The position numbers and the translations under genes were made by a program. DNA of 64,000 nucleotides from positions 186,001 through 250,000 of the forward strand of contig NZ_FXAT01000002.1 of assembly GCF_900177725.1 (NCBI RefSeq). Reading direction: 5' to 3'. This stretch comes from Paraburkholderia susongensis. Its GTDB lineage: Bacteria; Pseudomonadota; Gammaproteobacteria; Burkholderiales; Burkholderiaceae. Positions 45,536-54,707 of the stretch are shown piece after piece (positions within the stretch are counted from its first letter, which is position 1; every line of letters starts with the position of its first letter). The notes beneath the pieces are model-generated. The model made no database searches. It saw nothing but the letters and a program-made list of their open reading frames with translations, and had not been told where the DNA came from.

Positions 45536-46987
45536 TCAATCCTCTGCCGATTTTGAATTTCCGATCGGCCCTATTGTCCGCTTCGCCCCAGTCGGTTTCG
45601 CGTCGCTCAAAGTCTTCGCTCGTATCCGCTGGTATTCCCGCTGGTTGACCGGCACGACACCGGGTTTGCCCAGATCTTTCAGGTGGATGCGGTAGGTTTC
45701 TCGTGCAGTCAACGCCGCGATTGCAGCGATGATCGTCGCCGCAAAAGTGATTGCGCCGATCGTGAGCGGAATGTTGGCCGCCCCTCCCGGCGGTGCCACG
45801 GCAACAAACAGCGCAGGCATCAGCGCCGCGATGGTGATTCCGGTGTTATGTCCGATCGCCACTCCCGTGACCCGATTGCGGGTGCGGAACAGCTCAGGAT
45901 AGAAACTTGGAAAGACAGCATTGAAACCCTGGTATGCAAGGCCCCACATCAGCACCGCCATAACAATCGCCAGCGGCGCATTATGAATGCTGATGGTATA
46001 GAGATAGCCGAACGAAAGCAGGCCGGAGCCGAGCGCACCGACGACCGTTGGGAGTTTGCGGCCGACCTTGTCCGACAGATTGCCGACATAGGGAATCAGG
46101 ATCACCGCCAGGATGTTGCCGAGCACCGGAATCCACAGGTAGACGTCCGCATGGAAGCCGATACCGTAGGCCGGCTGCACTGCATACGCTGCACCAAAGA
46201 TCGTCGCCACCACGGGAATAACGGTCGTCAATGACATGCAGGCAACGCGCAACATATCGGCCCAACTGTCGGTGAAGGCCTGGATGATCGGCGACCTGGC
46301 AATCTCGCCCTGCTCACCCTCTTCGACAAAGGCCGGTGTCTCATCGACATCGCGGCGAATGTAATAACCCGCGATGATAATAAAAAGACTCAAGATGAAG
46401 GGTATGCGCCAGCCCCAGGTATTAAACGCGTCCGTCGGTATATAGTGCGCGAGTGGCAGGAACACAGCCGCAGCCAGAATCTGGCCGGCCTGTACACCCT
46501 GCAGCGTGAAACTCGCGAAGAAGCCACGTCGCCCGAACGGGGCGTGTTCAAGCACCATTGAGCTTGCACCTGCGATTTCCCCTGCCACCGCGAAGCCCTG
46601 AATCAGGCGCATGACAACCAACCCCGTCGGTGCCCACAGGCCCACCTGCTCATAGGTCGGCAGCAGGCCGACGGCCATGGTCGAGAAGCCCATCATGAAC
46701 ATGCACAGGATCAGCACGAACTTGCGGCCATGGGTGTCGCCCAGGTGGCCCAGCACGAGCGCGCCGATCGGACGCGCCACATAGCCGACACCGTAGGTCG
46801 CCAGCGACGCGATGATGGCGATCTTCGGGTCTCCTTTCGGAAAAAAGATTTGTGGAAAGATCAGCGATGCCGCGGTGGCGTAAATAAAGAAGTCGTAGTA
46901 CTCCAGCGTCGAGCCGATCCAGCCGCTGGCGGCTGCTTTCTTCGATTGGTGCCTGCCTTTCGGCTCGTTATCCATTGGGTTGGCCAT
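45536..46987 (-). CDS. MFS metabolite:H+ symporter, MHS family (shikimate/ketoglutarate-permease-like)
   Basis: A 483-residue 12-helix transporter. The N terminus ASGWIGSTLEYYDFFIYATAA, followed by GYVARPIGALVLGHLGDTHGRK (motif A), RLIQGFAVAGEIAGA and WGWRIPFILS, is diagnostic of the MHS family that imports shikimate, alpha-ketoglutarate, proline/betaine or aromatic acids with protons. ATG 46987 has a GGAG ribosome site; the frame goes on to 47017. Upstream are transposase debris and a motif matching the TetR-type operator of the neighbouring catabolic locus, so it may be a second uptake route for the same substrate class. Confidence 0.9.
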   Translation of the reverse strand: MANPMDNEPKGRHQSKKAAASGWIGSTLEYYDFFIYATAASLIFPQIFFPKGDPKIAIIASLATYGVGYVARPIGALVLGHLGDTHGRKFVLILCMFMMGFSTMAVGLLPTYEQVGLWAPTGLVVMRLIQGFAVAGEIAGASSMVLEHAPFGRRGFFASFTLQGVQAGQILAAAVFLPLAHYIPTDAFNTWGWRIPFILSLFIIIAGYYIRRDVDETPAFVEEGEQGEIARSPIIQAFTDSWADMLRVACMSLTTVIPVVATIFGAAYAVQPAYGIGFHADVYLWIPVLGNILAVILIPYVGNLSDKVGRKLPTVVGALGSGLLSFGYLYTISIHNAPLAIVMAVLMWGLAYQGFNAVFPSFYPELFRTRNRVTGVAIGHNTGITIAALMPALFVAVAPPGGAANIPLTIGAITFAATIIAAIAALTARETYRIHLKDLGKPGVVPVNQREYQRIRAKTLSDAKPTGAKRTIGPIGNSKSAED

Positions 46988-47123
46988 GTGTGTCTCCGGG
47001 GTGATGGGCCACTTCACTTAACCAATCGCCAGCTTGCCGCGGTCGATGGTTAGCGCGATCGCAAGATGACGACAGTAGGTATGGGCGGTGTGATGGCGAT
47101 CGATTTCAAGCGGCGAGTTCCTG

Positions 47124-47260
47124 CTAAACCGGTCGATCGCCCTGTACCGGTTCACTGTCCTTGAAGGCAATATCCTCAAGCAACAGCCTGATCTTTTTAA
47201 GCCCGTTGAACTGGCGCCAGGTTTTCTCTGCTTCCTCTATCAGCTTGAATGCCGAGCCGA
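47124..47260 (-). pseudogene. Transposase C-terminal remnant
   Basis: The minus strand reads FGSAFKLIEEAEKTWRQFNG, then KKIRLLLEDIAFKDSEPVQG and a TAG stop at 47124-47126. This is the typical tail of a mutator-type (IS256-like) transposase. Upstream the frame is broken by a stop, and no inverted repeats or N-terminal part remain. It is a dead fragment lying between the MHS transporter and its probable control region. The IS family is a tentative call. Confidence 0.45.
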
Positions 47261-47464
47261 AGAAGGTTGGTCACGGCATGCAGTTCTGGCTTGAGTAGTC
47301 CTGATATCTGTCGGTCCAGCTAGTTGATGAAAGATGTTGGCGATCTGGGTAGCGCCGAAACCTATCAGCGTCGTTTCGAGTCCCAAGCCCGGCTATTTAC
47401 GACTTTCTGCTGGATTCAACCTTGGCTCCTTCCGTGAGTTGGTCATCCGCACGCCTCATTTATG

Positions 47465-47482
47465 TAACCCACCAGATAGTTA
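47465..47482. promoter_or_regulatory. TetR-type operator candidate, site 2
   Basis: TAACCCACCAGATAGTTA, matching site 1 (61712) at 15 of 18 positions and continuing with the same ACTT on the right. It lies 67 bp past the AroE-like gene stop and about 480 bp upstream of the MHS transporter start, with transposase debris in between. Confidence 0.45.
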
Positions 47483-47548
47483 CTTAGCGCGTATACTATG
47501 ACCCATTCCGCGATCGATCAAGAGGGTTTTCCCGAGGTCCACGCTGCC

Positions 47549-48400
47549 TTACGTGGACTCGCGTCCCGCCTTTCCTGGCGGGGTTCCGTTCCCGGCTGGC
47601 GACGGAAGCAGGCCCAGAAACGCCGTCATCGCCGCCACCGCGTTTTCGAGCAGGTGAAGTCCAGGATGCGTGGTCAAATTTCGTGCTTTCGCGTCTTCCA
47701 GGAGGCGCGTTTCTGCAGGTTTCATGATCAGGTCCGCGACGACGGCGTGCGGGCCGGCATCAGAAAGGTCAATCGGCATGAGGTCGTCGGGGCGCATCCC
47801 GCATGGCGTCGCGTTGACGACAAGATCATGCGTCGCCTGCGCGCACGCCGGGCGTTCTCGGATGACCGTTCCGCTCCCACGCGCCCGCAATGCCCCCACG
47901 AGCTGCTGCAAAGACGCCGTATTGCTGTCGAACAGATCGAGCGACGCAATACCCGCATCGATCAGCGCATGTGCGACCGCCACGCCGGCACCCCCGGCAC
48001 CGACAATGAGTGCCGACTTGCCACGCACGACATGTCCGCATCTATACAGCCCCTCCACGAAGCCGGCGCCGTCGAACATCGCGCCTGTCCAGGAGCCATC
48101 GGCTTCCCGGCGCAGACAGTTGACCGCGCCTGTTTGCTGCGCTGACGCCGACAAACGCGTGGCGCTAGCGGTCGCCTGGAGCTTGTGCGGCACCGTCACG
48201 ACCACGCCGGCCAGATTGACCACGCCACGCAGTCCGTCGAGAACGGATCCCAGATCCGTGGCCGGCACATGAAACGGTACGAGGGCCGCGTTCATCCCGT
48301 GCCGCTCGAACAAAGCATTGAAGATTTGCGGAGACTTCGCCTGTGCAATGGGGTCGCCCAGAATGGCGACAATCCGTGTTTCTCCGTCTATGTGCGTCAC
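47549..48400 (-). CDS. AroE-like NAD(P)-dependent dehydrogenase with altered substrate site
   Basis: A 283-residue member of the shikimate dehydrogenase fold. The catalytic Lys73 (VTVPHK) and Asp110 (GAMFDGAGF) and Asn94 (GAVNCL) of AroE are kept, and the NAD(P) loop is VGAGGAGVAVA. But the shikimate contacts differ: the first Ser of SKSP is Ala21 (AKSP), the Thr of the NTD motif is Phe109, and the Gln near the C terminus is Glu. It is thus probably a dehydrogenase for another cyclic or polyol acid rather than the chorismate-pathway enzyme. Its ATG overlaps the Gfo/Idh stop; it is last in the eight-gene importer-ETF operon. Confidence 0.8.
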   Translation of the reverse strand: MTHIDGETRIVAILGDPIAQAKSPQIFNALFERHGMNAALVPFHVPATDLGSVLDGLRGVVNLAGVVVTVPHKLQATASATRLSASAQQTGAVNCLRREADGSWTGAMFDGAGFVEGLYRCGHVVRGKSALIVGAGGAGVAVAHALIDAGIASLDLFDSNTASLQQLVGALRARGSGTVIRERPACAQATHDLVVNATPCGMRPDDLMPIDLSDAGPHAVVADLIMKPAETRLLEDAKARNLTTHPGLHLLENAVAAMTAFLGLLPSPAGNGTPPGKAGREST

Positions 48401-49404
48401 TGACGATGCCCTGTGTCGTTGGTGATGCGTTCGATGAATCGTTGCACGCGCAGTGCGTCGTCGCCGGTTGCCAATGGAGCACGGTCCTCGCGAATGGCGG
48501 CGAAAAAGTCCTGCAGCAAATCGCGATGGGCCGTGTGCGAAAAGTCCATGGGCTTCGCGCCAAAACCTGACGACGATGGGTCATGGAAGTGGTCGACGCG
48601 ACCATCATGGAAAAACACGCGCAGATGTCCTCCTTCGAGCACTGCCGTCCCATTCACGCCGATCAGTTCGATACGTTCCGGAAAGCCCGGGTACGCAGCC
48701 GTCGTCGCGAGCAGATGACCGGCCGCACCGCTCTCGAATGTGAGTGCAGCGCTCGCGAAATCCTCTGCCTCCATCGAATGCAGGGCAGTTGTTGCGGTTG
48801 CGGCCACGACCGATGACACCTCCCCTGCCAGCCACATCAGAATGTCGAGCGAGTGAATAGCCTGCGTCATCAGCACACCGCCGCCGTCGCGCGCATACGT
48901 GCCGCGACCAGGCTCGTCGTAGTAAGACTGCGGCCGCCACCAACGCAGATCGACTCCCGCATAGGCGAGCGGTCCGAGTGCGCCGTTTGTTACCAGCGCC
49001 GCAAGGCGCTGCACAGCGGGACGGAAGCGGTTCTGGAATACCACGCCAAGCTGTACCCCAGCAGCCCGGCAGGCTTCGACCACACGTTCCGCGCGAGGCA
49101 TCGATATGTCGAGCGGTTTTTCAAGCAGCACGTGCTTGCGTGCGGCAGCGACCTGCTCGACGAGCTCGAGATGCGTGTATGGCGGCGTAAGCACCAGAAC
49201 GGCATCGATACATGGGTCGTTCAATACGGCATTGAACGACTCGCTGACGGGAAAGCCGTAAGTGCTGGCGAAGCGCGCGAGCCGTTCCGGCGAACGCCCG
49301 ACGACGCCCGCCACTTCCACTTCGTCATTCAGTTCGTTCAGGGCAAGTGCGTGAGGCGTAGCAGCCAGCCCGGCCCCAACGATCGCGATTCGAGTCTTGC
49401 GCAT
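48397..49404 (-). CDS. Gfo/Idh/MocA-family oxidoreductase
   Basis: A 335-residue NAD(P)-dependent dehydrogenase. The N-terminal Rossmann motif is IAIVGAGLAATPHALAL, the family's EKP is in HVLLEKPLDI, and the C-terminal alpha/beta domain has GGGVLMTQAIHSLDILMWLAG with the catalytic His-x-x-Asp region. Members oxidise sugars, inositols and other cyclic polyols. It starts 24 bp after etfA and overlaps the AroE-like gene by four bases (ATGA), so it is firmly inside the operon. Substrate unknown; context suggests a cyclitol or sugar derivative. Confidence 0.9.
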   Translation of the reverse strand: MRKTRIAIVGAGLAATPHALALNELNDEVEVAGVVGRSPERLARFASTYGFPVSESFNAVLNDPCIDAVLVLTPPYTHLELVEQVAAARKHVLLEKPLDISMPRAERVVEACRAAGVQLGVVFQNRFRPAVQRLAALVTNGALGPLAYAGVDLRWWRPQSYYDEPGRGTYARDGGGVLMTQAIHSLDILMWLAGEVSSVVAATATTALHSMEAEDFASAALTFESGAAGHLLATTAAYPGFPERIELIGVNGTAVLEGGHLRVFFHDGRVDHFHDPSSSGFGAKPMDFSHTAHRDLLQDFFAAIREDRAPLATGDDALRVQRFIERITNDTGHRQ

Positions 49405-49428
49405 CCGTACGTCCTTGGCGAAGGTACT

Positions 49429-50382
49429 TCAGATGAGTGCTGTCAATTCAGGAACGGCCTCGAACAGATCCTGAGCCAAACCATAATCGGCCACGCTGAA
49501 AATCGGAGCTTCCGGATCCTTGTTGATCGCGACGATGACCTTCGAGTCCTTCATCCCCGCCAGATGCTGGATCGCACCCGAGATACCGACCGCCACGTAC
49601 AGTTGCGGCGCGACGATCTTGCCGGTCTGGCCGACCTGATAGTCGTTCGGCACGAAGCCCGCGTCGACCGCGGCGCGCGAGGCGCCCAGTGCCGCGCCGA
49701 GCTTGTCGGCCAGCGGTTCGAGAACCTTGGTGTAGTTCTCGCCGTTACCGAGGCCACGGCCGCCCGACACGATGATCTTCGCGCTCGTCAGCTCCGGACG
49801 GTCGAGCTTCGTGACTTCACGGCTCACGAACTGCGAGAGGCCGCTGTCGGCCGCGGCTTCGATCTTCTCGACTGCTGCGCTGCCGCCTTCGGCCGCAACC
49901 GCGTCGAAGCCCGTCGAGCGCACGGTGATGACCTTGATCGGGTCAGCCGACTGCACGGTCGCAATCGCGTTGCCCGCGTAGATCGGACGCTCAAACGTGT
50001 CCGGCGAATCGACTGCGGTGATGTCGCTGATCTGCGCAACGTCGAGCTTCGCGGCGATGCGCGGTGCGATGTTCTTGCCGTACGCGGTGGCCGGCGCGAG
50101 GATGTGCGAGTAGTTCTTCTCCGGGTCTCGCACAAGCGTCAGCACCGTCGCTTCGACGTTTTCCGCGAGACCTTCCGCGAGTTGCGGCGCGTCGGCGAGC
50201 AGCACCTTGCTGACGCCCGCGATCTTCGCTGCCGCATCGGCCGCAGCCTGCGCGTTGTGACCTGCGACCAGCACGTGAATGTCACCGCCAATCTTTTGTG
50301 CCGCTGCAATGGTGTTCAGCGTCGCGGCCTTGATCGACGCGTTATCGTGTTCTGCTATTACCAGGTTAACCAGATTTGTCAT
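49429..50382 (-). CDS. etfA: Electron transfer flavoprotein alpha subunit
   Basis: FAD-binding subunit of ETF, 317 residues. The C-terminal FAD domain has [53 protein letters not shown] and [16 protein letters not shown], all conserved. With EtfB it carries electrons from acyl-CoA dehydrogenases to ETF-quinone oxidoreductase. It lies 22 bp after etfB. Placement inside a transporter-dehydrogenase operon, next to a locus with its own acyl-CoA dehydrogenase (61.9 kb), suggests a pathway-dedicated ETF, though it could also be the cell's only copy. Confidence 0.96.
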   Translation of the reverse strand: MTNLVNLVIAEHDNASIKAATLNTIAAAQKIGGDIHVLVAGHNAQAAADAAAKIAGVSKVLLADAPQLAEGLAENVEATVLTLVRDPEKNYSHILAPATAYGKNIAPRIAAKLDVAQISDITAVDSPDTFERPIYAGNAIATVQSADPIKVITVRSTGFDAVAAEGGSAAVEKIEAAADSGLSQFVSREVTKLDRPELTSAKIIVSGGRGLGNGENYTKVLEPLADKLGAALGASRAAVDAGFVPNDYQVGQTGKIVAPQLYVAVGISGAIQHLAGMKDSKVIVAINKDPEAPIFSVADYGLAQDLFEAVPELTALI

Positions 50383-50404
50383 TTGCTCTGTCTCCGCGTT
50401 CTAC

Positions 50405-51154
50405 TTAAAGCACCTTCGCTTCGGTCTTCAGCTTCTCGACCAGCGTCTTCACGTCCGGCACCTTCACACCGGCGGAGCGCTTCGGAGGCTCGGCGACTTT
50501 CAGCGTCTTCAGACGCGGCGTGACATCGACGCCCAGATCTTCCGGCTTGACGACTTCCAGCGGCTTCTTTTTCGCCTTCATGATGTTGGGCAGCGTGACG
50601 TAGCGCGGCTCGTTCAGGCGCAAGTCGGTGGTGACGACTGCCGGCAGCGTCAGCGACAGCGTTTCGGCGCCGCCGTCCACTTCGCGCGACACGGTGACCT
50701 TGCCGTCTGCAACGACAACCTTCGAGGCGAACGTCGCCTGCGGCAGGTTCGCGAGCGCGGCGAGCATCTGGCCGGTCTGGTTGGAATCGTCGTCGATGGC
50801 CTGCTTGCCCAAGATCACCAGTTGCGGCTGTTCCCTGTCGACGAGCGCCTTGAGCAGCTTCGCGACCGCGAGCGGCTGCAGTTCTTCGCTCGATTCGATC
50901 AGGATCGCGCGGTCCGCGCCGATCGCGAGCGCGGTGCGCAACGTTTCCTGCGCCTGCGTCACACCGGCCGACACGGCGATCACTTCGATCGCCACGCCCG
51001 CTTCGCGCAGACGCACGGCTTCTTCCACCGCGATTTCATCGAACGGGTTCATCGACATCTTCACGTTCGCAATGTCGACGCCCGTACCGTCCGACTTCAC
51101 ACGGACCTTCACGTTGTAATCGACTACCCTTTTCACTGGCACCAGAATTTTCAT
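50405..51154 (-). CDS. etfB: Electron transfer flavoprotein beta subunit
   Basis: AMP-binding ETF subunit of 249 residues, starting [20 protein letters not shown] with the family's N-terminal core, [12 protein letters not shown], and [19 protein letters not shown], ending in the recognition-arm region. ATG 51154 matches the universal MKILV start; a TTG two codons upstream is not needed. It follows the second permease by 51 bp and precedes etfA, the normal subunit order. Confidence 0.96.
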   Translation of the reverse strand: MKILVPVKRVVDYNVKVRVKSDGTGVDIANVKMSMNPFDEIAVEEAVRLREAGVAIEVIAVSAGVTQAQETLRTALAIGADRAILIESSEELQPLAVAKLLKALVDREQPQLVILGKQAIDDDSNQTGQMLAALANLPQATFASKVVVADGKVTVSREVDGGAETLSLTLPAVVTTDLRLNEPRYVTLPNIMKAKKKPLEVVKPEDLGVDVTPRLKTLKVAEPPKRSAGVKVPDVKTLVEKLKTEAKVL

Positions 51155-51205
51155 GAGCAAACCCTTTCTTCAACAAAGCCGGCGCGAAACGGACCGGATC
51201 AAAAC

Positions 51206-52165
51206 TCACTTGATGATCAGTACCTTCGAACGATCGAAAGCCACCGTCACCGCGACAATCAGAATCAGCCCGAACACGATCTGCTGAGCGAACACGCTGA
51301 TACCGACGAACGTCATGCCCACACGCGCCACCGACACCAGGAGTGCGCCGACGAGCGTCCGGCCGATGCCGCCCGCGCCACCCGTCAACGCCGTCCCGCC
51401 GACGATCACCGCGGCGATGGCGGGAAGCAGAAACTGGTCGGCCAAAGTAGGCGACCCGCTTCCCAGCCGACCAGCCATCACGACGCCCGCCAGCCCGGCG
51501 AAGAACGACGACGTTCCGAACACGAGGCACTTGGTGACCGACACGCGCACACCCGATGCGATCGCCGCCGGCTCGCCGGCACCAATCGCATCCGTATGGC
51601 GGCCGAAGACCGTCGAGCGATGCAGAAACACACAGAACGCGAACACCGCGATGCCCAGCAGGATTTCGTGCGGCACGCCGAACGAGGAACCCGTGGTCCA
51701 GCCGAGCGAGGCATTGCGCATCTCGTCGCTGATGCCGATCGAGCGGGTACCGGAGAGCGTCAGGGCAGCCGCCGAGGCGATCCCGCCTACAGCGAGGGTC
51801 GCGATGAAAGACGGAATGCGCAGCACAGTCTGGATAACCCCGCTGAGCAGTCCGATGCCAAACGATGCAGCGAGCGCGACGACCGCGGCCATCGCCCCAT
51901 AACGCGGCAGCAACATGGCGACGATCACGCTGGATAGTGACGCCACCGCCTGGAGCGAAAGATCGATACTGCCGAGCAGCACGACAAAGGTCGTGCCGGC
52001 CGCCATGATGAACAGCGTGGAACTGTCGGCGAGCAGGCCGAGTTGCGTCGATGGCGCGAGGAAGCTGGGCTGTGCGATCTCGATCAGCACATACAGCACG
52101 ATGAGCGCGAGAAAGGGTGCGTTGTCACGCAGTCTGGCCGCGAGTGTTGCGTTCAGTTGTGGCAT
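51206..52165 (-). CDS. Sugar-type ABC transporter permease (RbsC class), second permease of operon
   Basis: A 319-residue membrane permease with about 9-10 hydrophobic helices. Class features: GSIDLSLQAVASLSSVIVAML, RIPSFIATLAVGGIASAAALT and GGTALTGGAGGIGRTLVGALLVSVARVGMTFVGI. ATG 52165 lies seven bases after the ATPase stop with a GAGG ribosome site; the frame extending to 52219 overlaps the ATPase. With the permease at 53691 it would form a heterodimeric channel, as in autoinducer-2 and some polyol systems. Confidence 0.9.
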   Translation of the reverse strand: MPQLNATLAARLRDNAPFLALIVLYVLIEIAQPSFLAPSTQLGLLADSSTLFIMAAGTTFVVLLGSIDLSLQAVASLSSVIVAMLLPRYGAMAAVVALAASFGIGLLSGVIQTVLRIPSFIATLAVGGIASAAALTLSGTRSIGISDEMRNASLGWTTGSSFGVPHEILLGIAVFAFCVFLHRSTVFGRHTDAIGAGEPAAIASGVRVSVTKCLVFGTSSFFAGLAGVVMAGRLGSGSPTLADQFLLPAIAAVIVGGTALTGGAGGIGRTLVGALLVSVARVGMTFVGISVFAQQIVFGLILIVAVTVAFDRSKVLIIK

Positions 52166-52172
52166 GTTGACC

Positions 52173-53672
52173 TCAAACCATGTGTTCGACGATTTCGACT
52201 TGCGAGGGCTTATGTCCAACCTCGCACGGCAGGATCTTCTCGGCGCGGCCGTCGCGCATCACCATCACGCGGTGGCTGAGCCCCAGGATCTCTTCGAGCG
52301 TGTCGCCGGTCAGCACGACAGCCACACCCTCTGCTGTCAGTTCGCGGATGAGCTGATAGACCTCCTCCTTCGCACCGACATCGAGACCGCGCGTCGGATG
52401 ATCGAGCACGAGGATTCGGCTGCCTGCGAACCGCCACTTCGCGAGCACCACCTTCTGCTGATTGCCGCCCGAGAGATTGCGGCAGGATGCGTCGGGACCC
52501 GGCGTCTTGATGTGCAGACGACCGATCCACTCGTTGGCAAGCGCGCGTTCGCTTGCCTTGTGGACCACACCGGCACGGCTGACCGCCCCCAGACGAGGTA
52601 ACGTGAGGTTTTGCGCGACGCTCATCTGGGTGACGAGCCCCTCCACCTTTCGCTCACGTGGAACGTATCCGATGCCTAGAGCGACCGCGTGATTCGCCTG
52701 CGGCTTAAGACGCGTAGCGCCCACCATCACCTCGCCCGCATCGAGTTTTTCCAGTCCCGCGATGACCCGGCACAGTTCCTCGCGGCCAGACCCGACCACC
52801 CCCGCCACGCCAAATACCTCGCCGCAGTGAATGTCAAAGGACACGTCGTTGAGCACATGACCCAGTGAAGCATTGCGCACCGACAACGCCACGTCCGGGC
52901 GGCAGGGTTTTTGCAGGTTCTCGCGGTAATACTCGCTGTGCAGGGACCGGCCGACCATCAACTCGTGAAGCTTCGTCACCGACGCATTGCCCGAGGACAT
53001 TTCGGACACGACCTTCCCGTCCTTCATCACATACACCCGATCGCTGAGCGTCAACAGTTCATCGAGCCGGTGCGAGACGAATACGAACGATGCTCGCGAC
53101 TTGAGTTCGCGCACGAGCCCAAACAGGATCTCGATCTCCTCGGCCTCGAGCACCGAGGTCGGCTCGTCGAGCAGGATGATTGGCGTGCCGCCGGTCCGGC
53201 TCGCGAGCGACAAGGCCCTCGCGAGTTCCACCATCTGCCGTTGACCAAACGACAGGTCTTCGCACAGCGCGAGCGGATCGACATCCAGATGCACCGTGGC
53301 GAGTTCCTTCTTTGCCGCCCGCTTGAGCTTAGTCCAGTTCACCCGGCCGAATGTGACGAACGCTTCTTCGCGCCCCAGGAACAGGTTCTCGGCGACCGTC
53401 AGATTCGGCAGGATCGATTGCTCCTGATAGACCATCGCGATGCCCTTGGCGGTCGCGTCGCGCGGATTGCGGATCACGAGCGGCTTGCCGCCGAGCTCGA
53501 TCTGGCCGGTGTCCTGGCGGTACGCGCCGGTCAGCAGCTTCATCAGTGTGGACTTGCCCGCGCCGTTCTCACCGATCAGACCGACGATCTCGTTCGGCCG
53601 GATTTCGATGGATACGTCGTTCAGGGCAAGCACACCGGGAAATCGCTTGGTGATGTTCTTGAGTGACAGCAT
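52173..53672 (-). CDS. Sugar-type ABC transporter double ATPase (RbsA class)
   Basis: A 499-residue protein with two fused nucleotide-binding domains. Domain 1: Walker A GENGAGKSTLM, signature DLSFGQRQMVELARA (SFGQ instead of SGGQ), Walker B IILLDEPTSVL. Domain 2: degenerate Walker A GVVGSGREEL, signature NLSGGNQQKVVLAKW, and Walker B ILVLDHPTRGLDVGAK in which the usual Glu after Asp is His. One competent and one weak ATP site is normal for this class, but the His is unusual. A GGAGAAG ribosome site precedes ATG 53672. It sits between the two permeases. Confidence 0.93.
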   Translation of the reverse strand: MLSLKNITKRFPGVLALNDVSIEIRPNEIVGLIGENGAGKSTLMKLLTGAYRQDTGQIELGGKPLVIRNPRDATAKGIAMVYQEQSILPNLTVAENLFLGREEAFVTFGRVNWTKLKRAAKKELATVHLDVDPLALCEDLSFGQRQMVELARALSLASRTGGTPIILLDEPTSVLEAEEIEILFGLVRELKSRASFVFVSHRLDELLTLSDRVYVMKDGKVVSEMSSGNASVTKLHELMVGRSLHSEYYRENLQKPCRPDVALSVRNASLGHVLNDVSFDIHCGEVFGVAGVVGSGREELCRVIAGLEKLDAGEVMVGATRLKPQANHAVALGIGYVPRERKVEGLVTQMSVAQNLTLPRLGAVSRAGVVHKASERALANEWIGRLHIKTPGPDASCRNLSGGNQQKVVLAKWRFAGSRILVLDHPTRGLDVGAKEEVYQLIRELTAEGVAVVLTGDTLEEILGLSHRVMVMRDGRAEKILPCEVGHKPSQVEIVEHMV

Positions 53673-53690
53673 GTCTCTTCTCCTCATGGA

Positions 53691-54707
53691 TCACTTGACG
53701 ATGCGCCGGCGCGAGCGATTGAGCGCAAGGGTCACGGCGGCGATGATCAATACGCCCTGGATACCCTGCTGCACGTAGGGCGGGACGCCGAGCAGCACCA
53801 TGCCATTGCCGAGCACGACCACGATCAGCGTGCCGATCAATGTGTTCATCGGGCTGCCATTGCCGCCTGCGAGCGACGTGCCGCCCACCACGATCGCGGT
53901 AATCGCAACGAATAGCTGACCGTCGGCGATACGCGCATGCCCCTGCCCGTATTGCGCGACGGCCAGGATGCCCGCCACGCCATAGAAAGCGCCGGCCAGC
54001 GAGAAGACCGCCATGCGCACGCGTGAGATTCGCACCCCACTCAGCCGCGCCAGATCCTCACCGCCGCCGATCGCCAAGGTATGACGGCCGAGCAGCGTGT
54101 GCTTGTAGATGAACCATGCGACTCCAAGAACCAGCACCGCGATCCAGACCGACAGAGGCAGGCCCAGATAGCGCGTGATCGCGATGGCACGCAACGACGG
54201 GTCGCTCACGCGGATCGTGTTCCCGGATAACCACGCAGTCCCGATTCCCGTTGCGACAAAACCAATCGCCAACGTCGTGATGAACGAGGGAATGCGCAGG
54301 AACACGTGCAGCACGCCATTGACGAGACCCAGTACCGCGCCCGCGGCGATGGCCACTGCCAGCACCCAAAGACCAAAGTGGTTGTCGTTGTACGAGTTCT
54401 CGACCAGCATCGACACCGCAATCGCCGCGACCGCGACAATGCCTTCGGCCGACAGGTCGATGCTACCCAGTTGAATGACGAACGCCGCGCCTAGAGCGAT
54501 GGTGAGCGGAATCGCGGCACCCACCGCGATCCGCGACAGATTCATCGGATCAAAGAAATCGTGATTCAGCGCACCGATGCAAAGACCGAGCGCCACCAGC
54601 ACCAGGAGCGGTGCAAATCGTCGCACGAGTGCCTGCTTCGATACGATCGGAGTCCCGGTTGTTGTGGGTATGGCCTGCCGGGTGGGCGCTGCGGTCAGCT
54701 TGTTCAT
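53691..54707 (-). CDS. Sugar-type ABC transporter permease (RbsC class), first permease of operon
   Basis: A 338-residue membrane permease with the class segments IQLGSIDLSAEGIVAVAAIAVSML, RIPSFITTLAIGFVATGIGTAWLSG and GGTSLAGGNGSPMNTLIGTLIVVVLGNGMVLLGV. ATG 54707 overlaps the binding-protein stop by four bases (ATGA), showing tight coupling with a gene that now carries an internal amber codon; translation of this permease may be reduced as a result. The N terminus before the first helix is a soluble 30-residue arm. Confidence 0.9.
   Translation of the reverse strand: MNKLTAAPTRQAIPTTTGTPIVSKQALVRRFAPLLVLVALGLCIGALNHDFFDPMNLSRIAVGAAIPLTIALGAAFVIQLGSIDLSAEGIVAVAAIAVSMLVENSYNDNHFGLWVLAVAIAAGAVLGLVNGVLHVFLRIPSFITTLAIGFVATGIGTAWLSGNTIRVSDPSLRAIAITRYLGLPLSVWIAVLVLGVAWFIYKHTLLGRHTLAIGGGEDLARLSGVRISRVRMAVFSLAGAFYGVAGILAVAQYGQGHARIADGQLFVAITAIVVGGTSLAGGNGSPMNTLIGTLIVVVLGNGMVLLGVPPYVQQGIQGVLIIAAVTLALNRSRRRIVK

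Larger units (their letters stand above)
46988..47548. other. 561-bp region between the MHS transporter and the AroE-like gene
   Basis: Contains a transposase fragment (about 47124-47260, minus) and an operator-like inverted repeat at 47465-47482. No intact gene is present. The DNA is lower in GC than its neighbours. Confidence 0.6.

Noticed and set aside
45228..45539. Minus-strand frame of 103 codons in the gap before the MHS transporter
   Set aside because: No ribosome site, no domain and composition like a random frame.
50279..51937. Plus-strand frame of 552 codons over etfB and a permease
   Set aside because: Runs antisense across two well-supported genes and their boundary; the second half is His/Arg/Asp-rich low-complexity sequence.
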